This document shows, one piece after another, positions 29,126 through 39,065 of a DNA stretch of 64,000 nt (positions within the stretch are counted from its first letter, which is position 1; each line of letters begins with the position of its first letter). A program made the translations under genes and the position numbers. This DNA comes from Aureliella helgolandensis (GTDB taxonomy: Bacteria; Planctomycetota; Planctomycetia; Pirellulales; Pirellulaceae): contig NZ_CP036298.1 of assembly GCF_007752135.1 (NCBI RefSeq), positions 6,688,501 through 6,752,500 on the forward strand, read 5' to 3'. Below the pieces are notes generated by a model. It did no database searches. It was not told the DNA's origin and saw only the letters and a program-made list of their open reading frames with translations.

Positions 29126-30490
29126 ATGCAAATAGACCAAGACTGTTTTGATCAGACGCGTACGATTGTCTCCCGACTGTCTGGCGAAATTCATGTTCGC
29201 GATGGGAAATCCATTCCCAAGCCTCCGAACTTGACTCGAGACTGCATTGACATCGATGCACTTGCAACGCTTTTATACTCAGGCACTATTTTTCCACCAC
29301 AAACAATCTATTCGAATTACGCATCGGTCGGCTTAGGTGGCACGCTCAAAAAAACAGATTTGGGGTTTGAGTACACATCTGTCAGGGACCTATTTTCGGC
29401 CACTGGGGAGAGAATGGCTAACGAGGACAATGAGGGTGATTGCATCACAGCATTGGCTAAAAGCATTGCTTCCCAGAACTTGGATTTTGACAACACGACT
29501 CTCCTTCTTAGCGAAGGAAAGGACTCGACAGGAATTGCTTTAGCTCTTGCTGAGATAGGCGTACATGTCGATTGTATTACGTTCGCAAACTCCGACACCA
29601 ACATTAGTTTCATAGAGTCTTTAGCCCAAACTTTAGGGCACCGATTAACGGTGGTTAGATACAAGAATTTCGCCATTCAGAAAAACACAATCAATCGAGT
29701 TCGGCGAGTTTTTGAGCCTACGGTCGATCAAGCCTTCTTGTCATATCTAGTCCTACCGATGGAACAACTACATGGTAGGGTCATCATAGATGGTATGGGC
29801 AATGACATTTACATGGGCCATTTGCCAACTGCTCAACAGCGAAAGGCAAATACAGTGTGCGGTACGCTTAAACACGTAGTACCAGAAAAGTTTCAAGATC
29901 GCATACGTGACCTGTTTTGTACCGACTACTCATCGTCGGGACTGCCATTCCGAAGCTTCACTGAATGCCAGGGATTCTTCAATGGTTTTTGTCAGTCGTT
30001 GGTCGAAAAGAGCACAGGCGGTAAGCCCGTGAAACTACAAGACCTAGACGCAAATTGGCAAGCTTTTGGTTACGAGCGAGCTCGGGCATTATCGCGAGGG
30101 AGGTTTCTAGACAATTACAGTTACAGTGGAAAGTCCATAGCGCTTGCGGAAATGCTTGACGGTCGGGCATATTTCCCTTGGAGCGCTCCTGAGTTGGCGA
30201 AGCGTTTCTTGGCAATTCCGGACGGAGAACGTTTCAACTGGCCAAAGACGAATAAGTTATTGTTGCGCAGTGCAATCACTAATCGAATAAAATATGCTCA
30301 GCCTAAAATTGGTTTCAGGGCTCCTATAAAAGAAATTCTGAGTGTAAATCGCGAGCTTGTAGAAAAAGTAATTCGCGAGTCCGTGACACTGGGGCCCGGC
30401 TTACAGTCTTTCCTCCTGTCGCTTAAACCAGATAGTCCACGTCTCGCCTGCGGTTTTCTATATTGTTTGTGGGAGCATGCCAGCCGATAG
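29126..30490 (+). CDS. AsnB-like ATP-pyrophosphatase without glutaminase domain
   Basis: About 454 residues from ATG 29126 (TTG 29114 is the alternative). There is no N-terminal Cys2 glutaminase domain. The nucleotide loop is SEGKDS (about residues 129-134) where AsnB has SGGxDS, so one Gly is replaced by Glu and the first Asp is shifted by Lys. IIDGMGNDIYMGH and FLDNYSYSGKSIALAEMLD match later parts of the asparagine synthase C-terminal domain. It may adenylate a carboxylate and use another nucleophile, or take ammonia from the upstream AsnB. Function unproven. Confidence 0.65.
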   Translation: MQIDQDCFDQTRTIVSRLSGEIHVRDGKSIPKPPNLTRDCIDIDALATLLYSGTIFPPQTIYSNYASVGLGGTLKKTDLGFEYTSVRDLFSATGERMANEDNEGDCITALAKSIASQNLDFDNTTLLLSEGKDSTGIALALAEIGVHVDCITFANSDTNISFIESLAQTLGHRLTVVRYKNFAIQKNTINRVRRVFEPTVDQAFLSYLVLPMEQLHGRVIIDGMGNDIYMGHLPTAQQRKANTVCGTLKHVVPEKFQDRIRDLFCTDYSSSGLPFRSFTECQGFFNGFCQSLVEKSTGGKPVKLQDLDANWQAFGYERARALSRGRFLDNYSYSGKSIALAEMLDGRAYFPWSAPELAKRFLAIPDGERFNWPKTNKLLLRSAITNRIKYAQPKIGFRAPIKEILSVNRELVEKVIRESVTLGPGLQSFLLSLKPDSPRLACGFLYCLWEHASR

Positions 30491-30654
30491 AGCACTGTGA
30501 ATAGCAATCGTAGTGCACCCGTTTGCAAGGTAACCGTCGCCTTTATGAGCTATGAATTCATAGAGCAGTCGAATATAGAACGCGGCAGGCTTGACTTGGG
30601 TTGCTGGCAAACCACCCAGCGCTGAACCGCTCTCCAAAGCAAAGAGTTCTAAAT

Positions 30655-32676
30655 ATGATACTTAAATGGATATTTGGCGCATGTGTGTCAGTTGGGCTCC
30701 TTTTTATATTTCAATTGCTCCAACGCGAAAATTCGACGAAGACCTTCGATGGTAACAATTTCCGGACCATGGCTCTTGGAAAACACCCAGTGGCCACTGT
30801 CGGTGAATGGGAAGTCACTCAACCCCTGGCCGACGAACTCATTGCCGCATTGATCCCTCCGCTACAACTTAAAAATGGCGTTTGCTCTGGTAGGTTATGG
30901 TTGCCCCGCGGCGAAGCTTGGCGAAATGTTGATTACAGATCGATTATTTCACTCGAGCAGAAGCCGAATGGTGCTCACCAACTTGCAATGTGTGCACATT
31001 ATGAGGCTTTTTTAGGTAATGAAGATCGCGCACAATTACTTATGAAGGAAGCGAAAAAGTGGTTTTACACCCCAGATCGCGACACTCGAGTGCACTGTCC
31101 CTTTAAGTCGAGACACCTTCTTTCGAAAATCCTGGCGCTTGATTGGATCGTATGGAGTGATGCTCAAGAATTTGAAGAGGCTTTTATTTTAGTAAAGAAA
31201 CAACTAACACAGTCGATTCAAGAGAACCTTGAGCAGGGAGTACACTTTCGGAAACAGGGGTACTGGAATGCAACACACACAATACAAACTCCCTATTTTC
31301 TTGAAGAATTCTTGTGTCTAATAGCTTGTAAGCTGATTAACGAATCAGAGTCAGACAAGTGGGCTCGTAATCGCTTGTCAGCACTAGATACAGGCGAAAA
31401 TAGCGAGCCCCTCTATTCCACCTTCAAGTTTGCGAACGTCTTATCGATCCTTTCTCGCCGTGGAGGAGGACGAGAGTATGGTCAAAACGAAGGGAATCCA
31501 GGAATCGGTGGCTATGAACAGTATTTTGCAGCTGGTGGCCTCGTGCAGCTCGAAGCTGTAGATACCGCAACCGATCGAAAATGGAAGCTCAGAGAACGCA
31601 ACCTCTATCTTCGGACACGCTATTTGGGCTTGCTTACGGAGATCGATCGTAGTGTGGCTCGCACCGCCAATTCGCCTTTCGGAGATGCTTTCGTAGCTAC
31701 GCTTGCAAGGATATATCGAGAGGAAGCAGAGGTGGGAGGCATTTATCAGTGGTGTCTTGGGAGTACAAGCGTCCCAGCTGAGTTCCGAGAGTTTCAGGCG
31801 CTCGCAGGATCCCCCCCCGCCCCCCAGCCACCAGCCGCAACTCCGCTAGTTGATCGTGTGGGCTCGCGTTGGCACTATCGGGAAAACCCTGCTCGTCCGG
31901 ACTCGACATTCCGCATGTGGATCGTCAATCGCGATCTTGCAAACTTTCGCATTGGGCCTGATGAACGCTGCTTGTCTTTCTGCGTGGGAGAGATTGGGCT
32001 CGTCGATGGACATGCCAATCGAACGCACATCAATGGGGCTCTGGCAAATGGAGTCCACTTGGCTCCGCGAAATATAAACGGAGAACCCCATATAGCGGAT
32101 GCAAACTTCTGGGGACATTCTGCTACCAATCACCCTTACTGGTCACCACGCCGCGCTTTAGATGCCGAGGCGGTCCTGCACGATTCCTACTATCTAGTTG
32201 GTCGCGATGGCCCCGTAAAAAAAGAGGGGACGTGGTTTTGGGATCGCGACTACACCTCGCAAATGACTCAAGTCATCGACTCGCATATGGTAGGAAAAGT
32301 GTCTCACGCTCAATCTGAATACCAGATAAGCCCCGAGAACAAGCGAATCGAGATCATCGATACGATTCGTGCGGACCGGAGCCTGTATGTTGGTTGGCAT
32401 TTTTCTCCGTCACATTTAGTGACGCTAGAGCCCGACGGCTTCCGATTCGGCGATGGGCAGGATGAAATCGCTGTTCGGATCGAAGGCCTCAATGGCACCC
32501 AACTCCAGGTCCAACGCCGCAGTGAGTGGAAGCATGACGAATACTCGCTTCCACTCGATTGGAATGAAACCAAAGGAGGGCCGAAACGGATCGCAGAGAA
32601 TGTGGGATACACTCCCACACATTTCCAATCAGAATATAAAGTTCGCGTGGTAATTCAGGCCAACCCCCTCAAGTAA
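30655..32676 (+). CDS. Membrane-anchored heparinase/lyase-like protein
   Basis: About 673 residues. ATG 30655 places a signal anchor (about residues 1-22) at the N-terminus; an upstream TTG at 30601 would bury it. The central part is alpha-helical with YWNATHTIQTPYFLEEF and NEGNPGIGGYEQYF, and the C-terminal 250 residues are beta-rich with a WHFSPSHLV motif. This layout (helical toroid followed by beta-sandwich) suggests the heparinase II/III / alginate lyase-like fold. Such proteins trim or release the polymer made by the same cluster. The catalytic Tyr/His pair could not be assigned with certainty. Confidence 0.5.
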   Translation: MILKWIFGACVSVGLLFIFQLLQRENSTKTFDGNNFRTMALGKHPVATVGEWEVTQPLADELIAALIPPLQLKNGVCSGRLWLPRGEAWRNVDYRSIISLEQKPNGAHQLAMCAHYEAFLGNEDRAQLLMKEAKKWFYTPDRDTRVHCPFKSRHLLSKILALDWIVWSDAQEFEEAFILVKKQLTQSIQENLEQGVHFRKQGYWNATHTIQTPYFLEEFLCLIACKLINESESDKWARNRLSALDTGENSEPLYSTFKFANVLSILSRRGGGREYGQNEGNPGIGGYEQYFAAGGLVQLEAVDTATDRKWKLRERNLYLRTRYLGLLTEIDRSVARTANSPFGDAFVATLARIYREEAEVGGIYQWCLGSTSVPAEFREFQALAGSPPAPQPPAATPLVDRVGSRWHYRENPARPDSTFRMWIVNRDLANFRIGPDERCLSFCVGEIGLVDGHANRTHINGALANGVHLAPRNINGEPHIADANFWGHSATNHPYWSPRRALDAEAVLHDSYYLVGRDGPVKKEGTWFWDRDYTSQMTQVIDSHMVGKVSHAQSEYQISPENKRIEIIDTIRADRSLYVGWHFSPSHLVTLEPDGFRFGDGQDEIAVRIEGLNGTQLQVQRRSEWKHDEYSLPLDWNETKGGPKRIAENVGYTPTHFQSEYKVRVVIQANPLK

Positions 32677-32707
32677 CAAACCTTCTCACACAAATACCTT
32701 TCCACTA

Positions 32708-33862
32708 GTGCTATTTCTCCAAGTTGTTTTCTGGTTAGCTGCTGCGGCCTTTGCTACGCCTTTTGTGCTCTATCCTGTGGCGCTCTTCCTACTGTCGAGC
32801 ATGGCACGACGCCGACAGTCGGGCAAGTACGTCGCCAGCGTCAGCTTGGTTGTCAGCGTGTTCAACGAAGCCGAGGTGATTCGTGAAAAAATCGAAAACG
32901 CGCTGGCTCTTGATTACCCTCCCCAACTTCTTGAAATACTGGTTATTTCCGACGCGTCGGATGACGCAACCGATGAAATCGTCTCCCAATACCAAAGCCC
33001 AAACGTACGGCTGTGCCGGCAAGAGCAACGTTTAGGAAAATCTGCTGGACTGTCCGAATTTTGTCCTACAGCCCAGGGAGACATTCTGGTCTTCACCGAT
33101 GCAAATTCAATGTTCCGCCCCGATGCTCTGAGCAAGCTGGTACGGCATTTTGACAACCCAAGCATTGGATACACCGTCGGAAAACAACTTTACAGCGATG
33201 CCAACCAAGGTGCCTCCGCCGACTCGGAGAACGTCTATTGGAATATCGAGTTGAAAATCAAGGAATGGGAAAGTCGACTCAGTTCGGTCGTCGGTGCCGA
33301 TGGAGCCATCTATGCACTCCGAAAAGAGCTGTTCCAACCACTAGCCCCCGAAGACATTAACGACTTTGTCCTCCCCCTGAAAGTCATCACTCAAGGCCTC
33401 CGCGGAATCTTCGACCCGGAAGCGGTTTGCTTCGAAGAGGCGGCCCCCAGCTTCCAGGGAGAATTCCGGCGAAAATACCGGATCGTCAATCGCAGCCTCC
33501 GGGCCGTGACCAAAGTTCCTCAGACACTCAACCCGTTCCGCGTCGGTTGGTTCGCCTTCCAACTCTGGGGACATAAAGTCCTGCGCTGGCTGGGGCCAGT
33601 ATTCATGATCCTCATGCTCGTTAGCGCCATTCTGTTGTGCTGGCACGAACGAGCGACGCACCAGGGCATGCTCTACACGATTCTGCTCGGTCTCCAGTTG
33701 GCGGGTTACGCACTCGCCGCCCTCTACCTGCTGCCCTTTTGCCGGGGAATGCGTCTCGTCTACATCGCCTACTATTTCCTGCTGGTCAACGTAGCCGCAG
33801 CCGTGGGAATCGGACTGCTGCTGTCCGGAAAAACCATCGGAGTCTGGAAGCCTCAACGATGA
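32708..33862 (+). CDS. Membrane GT2-family glycosyltransferase
   Basis: 384 residues from GTG. An N-terminal membrane helix is followed by a GT-A domain: SLVVSVFNEAEVI, the nucleotide-binding VISDASDDATDE, VFTDANSMF (DxD-like) and GADGAIYALRKELF. Three to four helices close the protein. Processive or polyprenyl-phosphate-sugar transfer is typical of this architecture. Its last four bases overlap the next gene (ATGA), and the two are clearly paralogous. Confidence 0.85.
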   Translation: MLFLQVVFWLAAAAFATPFVLYPVALFLLSSMARRRQSGKYVASVSLVVSVFNEAEVIREKIENALALDYPPQLLEILVISDASDDATDEIVSQYQSPNVRLCRQEQRLGKSAGLSEFCPTAQGDILVFTDANSMFRPDALSKLVRHFDNPSIGYTVGKQLYSDANQGASADSENVYWNIELKIKEWESRLSSVVGADGAIYALRKELFQPLAPEDINDFVLPLKVITQGLRGIFDPEAVCFEEAAPSFQGEFRRKYRIVNRSLRAVTKVPQTLNPFRVGWFAFQLWGHKVLRWLGPVFMILMLVSAILLCWHERATHQGMLYTILLGLQLAGYALAALYLLPFCRGMRLVYIAYYFLLVNVAAAVGIGLLLSGKTIGVWKPQR

Positions 33863-35022
33863 TCATCGAATGGGTCTTTTGGACGGTACTTCTACTCCTC
33901 CTGCATTCCTATGCCGTTTACCCGATGCTGGCGGTCCTAGTCGGTGCAGGGCGCGGAGAGAGGAGCCTGCAACACTTACCAGGCATTAGTCTGCTTGTGC
34001 CCGCACACAACGAGGCCTCAGTGATCGAGGCCAAAATCCGCAATTTTCACCAAATCGATTACCCGCCAGAATTGATCGAGTTGGTCATTGCCGACGACGG
34101 TAGCGATGATCAGACCCGATCGATCGTGCAACCGCTGACCTCCTCCCGTGTGCGGTTATTGGAAAGCGGCCAGAGAGGAGGAAAAGCGGCCGCCATGAAT
34201 CGCCTTGCCACTGCCGCCCAGCATTCCTACCTCCTATTCTCGGACGCCAACGTCATTTTCGATCCCAATGCGGTGCGAAGATTGATCGACCCTATGGGGA
34301 ACGGAAAAGTTGGCGCAGTCACCGGCGAAGTACGATTGCTCGGAAGCGACCTAGAATTTAGCCCTGGTGAGGAACTCTACTACCGATTAGAGCGACGGAT
34401 CCAAGGCGCCGAATCGCGGATGGGGAGCGTCATGGGAGTCGACGGTGGCATGTATTTGGTGAGGCAAGAATTGTTCACCCCCTTGCCAACGGATACCATC
34501 CTGGATGATTTCTTAGTCTCCATCCGAGTCATGCGAGCCGGGCGACGCGTGGTCTATGAGAGTGCCGCGAAAGCGACCGAAAGTGGCACTCCCACCGCTC
34601 GCCAAGAATTCGCGCGCCGTACACGCATTGCCGCCGGCGCCGTGCAACTGCTTAAACGCCGCCAAGTGCCACGTTGGACTCAGCCGATTCTATGGTTGCA
34701 ATTTATCTCCCACAAACTGCTGCGTTGGACCAGTCCCCTCCTGCTGCTCATACTTGCCGTTTCCAACGTCTGCTTGATTCTTCGAGGTTTACACTATCAA
34801 CTGTTGCTCGCGCTGCAAATCCTGGGATTGGCCGCCATGCTGGCGACTTGCTGGTTTCCTCGATTAAGAAATTCGCTGCTGGGTGGGGTAGTGTTCTATT
34901 TCGCCATGAGCCAGGCGGCAATAGCCGTCGGGCTGTTGCGGGGCCTACTGAATCGACAGGCTCCGCAATGGGAGAAGCCGACTCGGGTGCATCCCGCCAC
35001 GCACCGAGACAGCCACAGCTAG
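33859..35022 (+). CDS. Membrane GT2-family glycosyltransferase, second copy
   Basis: 387 residues. ATG 33859 overlaps the previous stop (ATGA) and gives a proper N-terminal helix; an in-frame upstream extension to 33637 only reads through the neighbour and is rejected. Motifs: SLLVPAHNEASVI, VIADDGSDDQT, LFSDANVIFD, GVDGGMYLVRQELF, then LDDF and a basic FARRTR segment, and four terminal helices. It shares gene order and motif order with 32708, suggesting a tandem duplication. Confidence 0.87.
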   Translation: MIIEWVFWTVLLLLLHSYAVYPMLAVLVGAGRGERSLQHLPGISLLVPAHNEASVIEAKIRNFHQIDYPPELIELVIADDGSDDQTRSIVQPLTSSRVRLLESGQRGGKAAAMNRLATAAQHSYLLFSDANVIFDPNAVRRLIDPMGNGKVGAVTGEVRLLGSDLEFSPGEELYYRLERRIQGAESRMGSVMGVDGGMYLVRQELFTPLPTDTILDDFLVSIRVMRAGRRVVYESAAKATESGTPTARQEFARRTRIAAGAVQLLKRRQVPRWTQPILWLQFISHKLLRWTSPLLLLILAVSNVCLILRGLHYQLLLALQILGLAAMLATCWFPRLRNSLLGGVVFYFAMSQAAIAVGLLRGLLNRQAPQWEKPTRVHPATHRDSHS

Positions 35023-35142
35023 GTGCTTCATCGGGAACCGAGACTTGCGTCTTGGTTATGGGCCCAGCCTAGCCATGGAGATACCTCTCAGCATCAGTGT
35101 TCGATCGCACCTCCCTCACTTTCACGAGAGATTCGAAATCAC

Positions 35143-35278
35143 GTGTGCGTCCATTATCAACGTCGCACTCAAGGCGAGGGTGCCGGAGGGATTCACATCC
35201 AAGAGATGGTGCCATATCTTTCGGCAGTTGGAACATGAGGGGCGAGCGGGGTTGCTCGATTGGAGCGTCACCAGTTGA
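35143..35278 (+). pseudogene. 5' fragment of a third GT4 paralogue
   Basis: A GTG-initiated frame reads VHYQRRTQGEGAGGIHIQEM, matching the openings at 25333 and 27857, and stops at 35238. The continuation (LEHEGRAGLLDWSVTS) is in another frame to 35278, so there is a frameshift. Nothing of the remaining ~350 residues is present. A relic of an extra glycosyltransferase gene at the end of the cluster. Confidence 0.75.
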
Positions 35279-35373
35279 GTTCTACCGCAAAATGCGTCCC
35301 CCCGAATCGCACTTTTGCAGTAATGCTGGAATACCTCCTGCCATGTCCAGCAGCTTATGGATGGAGTAGGGTT

Positions 35374-35622
35374 TTGAGTTTTAACGCGAAGGTAGCGTTC
35401 CTAATTGCCCTGTAGGAGCAACCACCTTTCCTTGCTCACGGGGCTGTTGATTTAATCGCAATTTGAATTTCAATGCGGAGGTAGCATCCTTAATTGCCTT
35501 GTAGCGGAGCTTATCTTCTCTTGCTCACGCGGCGGGTTACTATTTCAACAGCCAGTCACGCAGCGGGTTAATATTTCAACAGACCGTCACGCAGCGGGCT
35601 ACTATTTCAACTTGCCGTTGTG
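35374..35622. repeat. Dispersed repeat family A, copies in reverse orientation
   Basis: Two adjoining units in reverse orientation. 35441-35582 is nearly the exact reverse complement of 4805-4947. The phrase CAGCGGG(T/C)TA(A/C)TATTTCAAC repeats three times at about 35,530-35,615. Lies between the glycosyltransferase relic and the 3' end of the G8 protein; no gene inside. Confidence 0.88.
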
Positions 35623-35758
35623 CGGCCGGTAAGGAATTGGAAGTCCCAAGAAGGCCTTCCGCTGTGTTGCGTAGACAAGTGGCTCAGAGTCCACCCACGG
35701 CTGAATGCCGGAGGCAATCAGCCGCCCAATGTACGGTCAGTGCGCAGTCACAGGAACT

Positions 35759-38548
35759 TCAAGTAAGTCGCAGACGGTTGGTGCCTGCCCCTCCTGAGAT
35801 CACGTAATCGGACAAGTCGTAGACGAGTTCGTCGTCACCAATGCCCCCCCAGAGCTTGTCCCGCCCCTCGTCGCCCTGCAGGAGGTTGTTGCCACTGCCA
35901 CCGTTGAGCACATCGTCGCCCAGCCCAGCAAACAGCCAATCGTCTCCGTTTCCTCCTGAGAGGCTATCCTCACCACTTCCGCCATACAAACGGTCTTGGC
36001 CATCGCCCCCTACCAGCACGTCGTCCCCCTCATCACCATGGATCTCGTCGTCACCAGCTCCTCCATCCAGCACCCAGTCGTCGCCTAGGCCACCAAACAG
36101 TCGATCGAGCCCCTCCTCCCCTTGAAGTTTATCACGACCGACTCCCCCTTCGAGCAGATCATTTCCGATACCACCGTAGAGCAAATCATCGCCGGCCATG
36201 CCCAGCAACGTGTCATCCCCATCCTCGCCGATAAGAGTGTCGGCAGAAGTCCCGCCGACCAACCTGTCGTTTCCTGAACCACCAAAGGCCAGCAAAGGTA
36301 GATGCGTTTCGTTGACAAAGGTGTCGTCACCTCCATTCCCCCAAAAGAGGATTCTGGAAAGATCTTGAACGCGAAACAGGACTACCAAACCATTGATTGA
36401 AACCTCGTAAAATTCTGCAGTTTGCACAACCTTGATGGTGTCGCCAGTGTCACCACTTGTCAGACGCAATTCGCCGCTTTCTCTTCGATCCACCTTCACC
36501 GGGAGGCTAGCCGGGATGCGTGGGGGTAACTCTGCAGACTGCGTCCCTGCAAGCAAAACTCCGTGATCTTCATGCCAAAGGTTGGTAACATCCTGTGGCA
36601 TCGATTGAGCAATCCGAGTAACTAAGCTGGGCGCGAACTCCACGTTGCGATAGCTGAAGGTGTTAGGATCGGCGGAGGCATCGAAGGCAATGTTGAGATA
36701 GTTACGTAGAAACGCACCATCGAGCAGAGCCCCCTCCTGTCCCGCATGGACGGGCGCCAAGATCCCAATATTAAAATTTTCGATCCGTGCATCTTCAATC
36801 CTCAAATTGAAGTTTTCGTACGATTCACTGCCGAACCACATCCCCACGTTGGTTCTCGCGGTGAAAATACTGCCACTACCTTCGTTTTCATTCGACACGG
36901 ATGGGTCATTAATCAGTTGAAAATTTCGCAAGGTCGCATTGGCGTCGTGATAGGCTTTGACTCCTTCCAACTGAACGTGCCAAGCCAGGAAATTATCGAA
37001 GATTTGCCGCTGGTACCCCAGAATATCGTGCTGGCCCTGAGACCAAGTCAACCAGAAACCGCCCAGGCTTGAAACGGCTTCATTGCCCTCAAATAGTTCA
37101 ATCTGCTTGTGCAATTCAGCCGCGCCGTTCGGTCCGGCTGGCACGCGGTAGTATCCGTTGAAATTGTAGCCATATCCGGCAGCATCGTAGACAGTATTGC
37201 CGACGAAAGTCCCCGCTGTCGCACGCAGCCAAAATCCACTTCCATCCGCACCTATTTCGATAAACAGGTTGCCCAAGGCATCAACGGTTTGCGCAGCGCC
37301 TGCTCGGCCATCCAAGCGCTGATGACCGCCATCGACCTTGATCACCAGGTTGTTCAGAAACTTATTGCCGATTTCACTACCATCTTCGGTGACGATGGCG
37401 CTGCCGTCGCTATCGAACACAATGCTGTTCTGCACTGTACCATTGTCCGATCCATGAACGGCAATTCCCCATTTCAAGGCATCGTTGACGACGACCCCAT
37501 CAATCATGAAGGGATTGTTTAAGTGGTGCAAGTGAATGGGATAACGTGCAATTTGGTTGTCCCCCAGGGAGAACAAGCTTCCATCCGGATTGAAGAGGGG
37601 ATTGGTAACCGGCCGATCCGCACTGGTGCGTCCCATCGACTCAAACGCAACATTTTTTAGCGTCACCTGAGCATCGGCTGTCGCCATAAAATGCCCACGG
37701 TAGCCCTCTGGGTTTTCACTTCGAAGCACAATGTTCCGCGTCAAATTCCCAACATGCGCGAAGCGTTCAATTCCGAAGCTGTTTTCTGTAATACCCCGGT
37801 GATCAAAGGTAAATCCACGATCCAGAGTCACATCCGTTCCAGAAATCGCTGCCAACCCAACCACTTCAGACTCATTCAGAATCACTTCGGTCTTGCGTAT
37901 TACGGTTTGGCTCGTCTCCGGCAAGACGAGCTGATCGCCCACATTCCAGTCGGATGGGATCGCGTCGAGTGAAAGAGCAGTCTCGCCCGCCACTAGATCG
38001 CTCGTAGCCCGTGCAAAGGCGGTCTTTGCTGCCCCATGCAACTCAAGCGTCCCCAAGACAATTAAGCCGTTGCCAAAGTTCCAAATATCCTCGCCAGGCG
38101 CATTCTTGGTTCCGGTCTTGGGCGTTGAATCGGTGAAGACGATCTCCGCCTTTTGAGACGGCGCCACAGAGTCGTCAGCAGTCCCTATCGTCATAGTGCC
38201 GTGCGGCATGACCATGATCTCGTTGATCCACAACGCTGTATCGACGGTGGGATCGAAGTCCAAGCGTCCACTGACTTCAATTGCGTCCAGTTTGGTGTGA
38301 GAATTGACGTCATAGTCGACGTCTTGGCCCTGCGGAATTTGGACGGTAGCCCCAACGCCAGGGACGCGTCGCTGATTCCAAGTGAGCGGGTCGGACCAAT
38401 CTCCGCTGCGGACTGCCACAAATTCAGCATTCGCTGCAAACCGTGGAATCGTATCGTGCATTGTGACGACGCTGAAATCCGTAACCGAGGCACCATGCAG
38501 CAAACGCCGGCTTTCCAATTGTTGAATTCTCAAACTGCGAGCTGACAT
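35759..38548 (-). CDS. G8-domain, beta-helix, RTX-repeat surface protein
   Basis: About 929 residues from ATG 38548, which has GAGG 6-9 bases upstream; a GTG 27 bases further out is possible. LESRRLLHG at about residues 11-19 is a LEPR-XLL-like planctomycete signal. A G8-type domain follows (GDWSDPLTWNQRRVPG), then parallel beta-helix repeats with GIAVHGSDNGTVQNS and similar turns. The last ~185 residues carry hemolysin-type Ca-binding nonapeptides (GGxGxDxLxGG, at least ten). G8 plus beta-helix occurs in animal CEMIP/TMEM2 hyaluronan-degrading proteins, so polysaccharide binding or cleavage is plausible. It stands alone on the minus strand, facing the cluster. Confidence 0.85.
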   Translation of the reverse strand: MSARSLRIQQLESRRLLHGASVTDFSVVTMHDTIPRFAANAEFVAVRSGDWSDPLTWNQRRVPGVGATVQIPQGQDVDYDVNSHTKLDAIEVSGRLDFDPTVDTALWINEIMVMPHGTMTIGTADDSVAPSQKAEIVFTDSTPKTGTKNAPGEDIWNFGNGLIVLGTLELHGAAKTAFARATSDLVAGETALSLDAIPSDWNVGDQLVLPETSQTVIRKTEVILNESEVVGLAAISGTDVTLDRGFTFDHRGITENSFGIERFAHVGNLTRNIVLRSENPEGYRGHFMATADAQVTLKNVAFESMGRTSADRPVTNPLFNPDGSLFSLGDNQIARYPIHLHHLNNPFMIDGVVVNDALKWGIAVHGSDNGTVQNSIVFDSDGSAIVTEDGSEIGNKFLNNLVIKVDGGHQRLDGRAGAAQTVDALGNLFIEIGADGSGFWLRATAGTFVGNTVYDAAGYGYNFNGYYRVPAGPNGAAELHKQIELFEGNEAVSSLGGFWLTWSQGQHDILGYQRQIFDNFLAWHVQLEGVKAYHDANATLRNFQLINDPSVSNENEGSGSIFTARTNVGMWFGSESYENFNLRIEDARIENFNIGILAPVHAGQEGALLDGAFLRNYLNIAFDASADPNTFSYRNVEFAPSLVTRIAQSMPQDVTNLWHEDHGVLLAGTQSAELPPRIPASLPVKVDRRESGELRLTSGDTGDTIKVVQTAEFYEVSINGLVVLFRVQDLSRILFWGNGGDDTFVNETHLPLLAFGGSGNDRLVGGTSADTLIGEDGDDTLLGMAGDDLLYGGIGNDLLEGGVGRDKLQGEEGLDRLFGGLGDDWVLDGGAGDDEIHGDEGDDVLVGGDGQDRLYGGSGEDSLSGGNGDDWLFAGLGDDVLNGGSGNNLLQGDEGRDKLWGGIGDDELVYDLSDYVISGGAGTNRLRLT

Positions 38549-39065
38549 ACCGACCTCTAGATTAGATTCACGCACAAATTACACCGCAGAGCCTAGAAAA
38601 GATGACGAATTGCAAGGCAATTCAGCAATGCAGCATTTGGGAGAATGTTACTACAATTGCGCACTATAAGAAAGCGCAATACACACCCCTTTTTACCAGA
38701 CCAACCCATTTTGCCGATTCCCGCAAATCAGCAGCGTCCCCTCCCGTAGCAATCCGCTAGAGCTGGCGGGCAGTACAGCAACACTGCACAACGGGCACAA
38801 TTCCCCCATAAACTCTTGCGAACTACAACTGCTCCTGCTCGGAAATTTGTAGCAGGCTGCTTCAGAACTTCGCTTCAGCCCCCTGGCTTAATAACTGGCG
38901 TTCAAACCTTGTGTCGCCATCGCACAATCTGAGTACTGCCCGGCGAAGCAAACTCTTAATATTCGCAAGATCTCTGTTCAGAGCTGTCGCTTTGGACGAT
39001 AGTTGTTCCGCGAGCTTTACCTTACATTCCGCTCCTACTTTGGTAGTTTCACTGGAAAGAATGAC
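38549..39065. promoter_or_regulatory. Divergent intergenic region between the G8 gene and wecB
   Basis: About 517 bp between two divergently transcribed genes and without a supported coding frame. It must hold the promoters of both, but no confident -35/-10 or sigma-54 sequence was recognised. Confidence 0.4.

Noticed and set aside
33637-33858. N-terminal extension of the second GT2 gene
   Set aside because: It only reads the previous gene in a shifted frame; ATG 33859 with the ATGA overlap is the natural start.
35841-36125. Pro/Ser-rich 94-codon plus-strand frame
   Set aside because: Antisense of the RTX calcium-binding repeats; low-complexity artefact.
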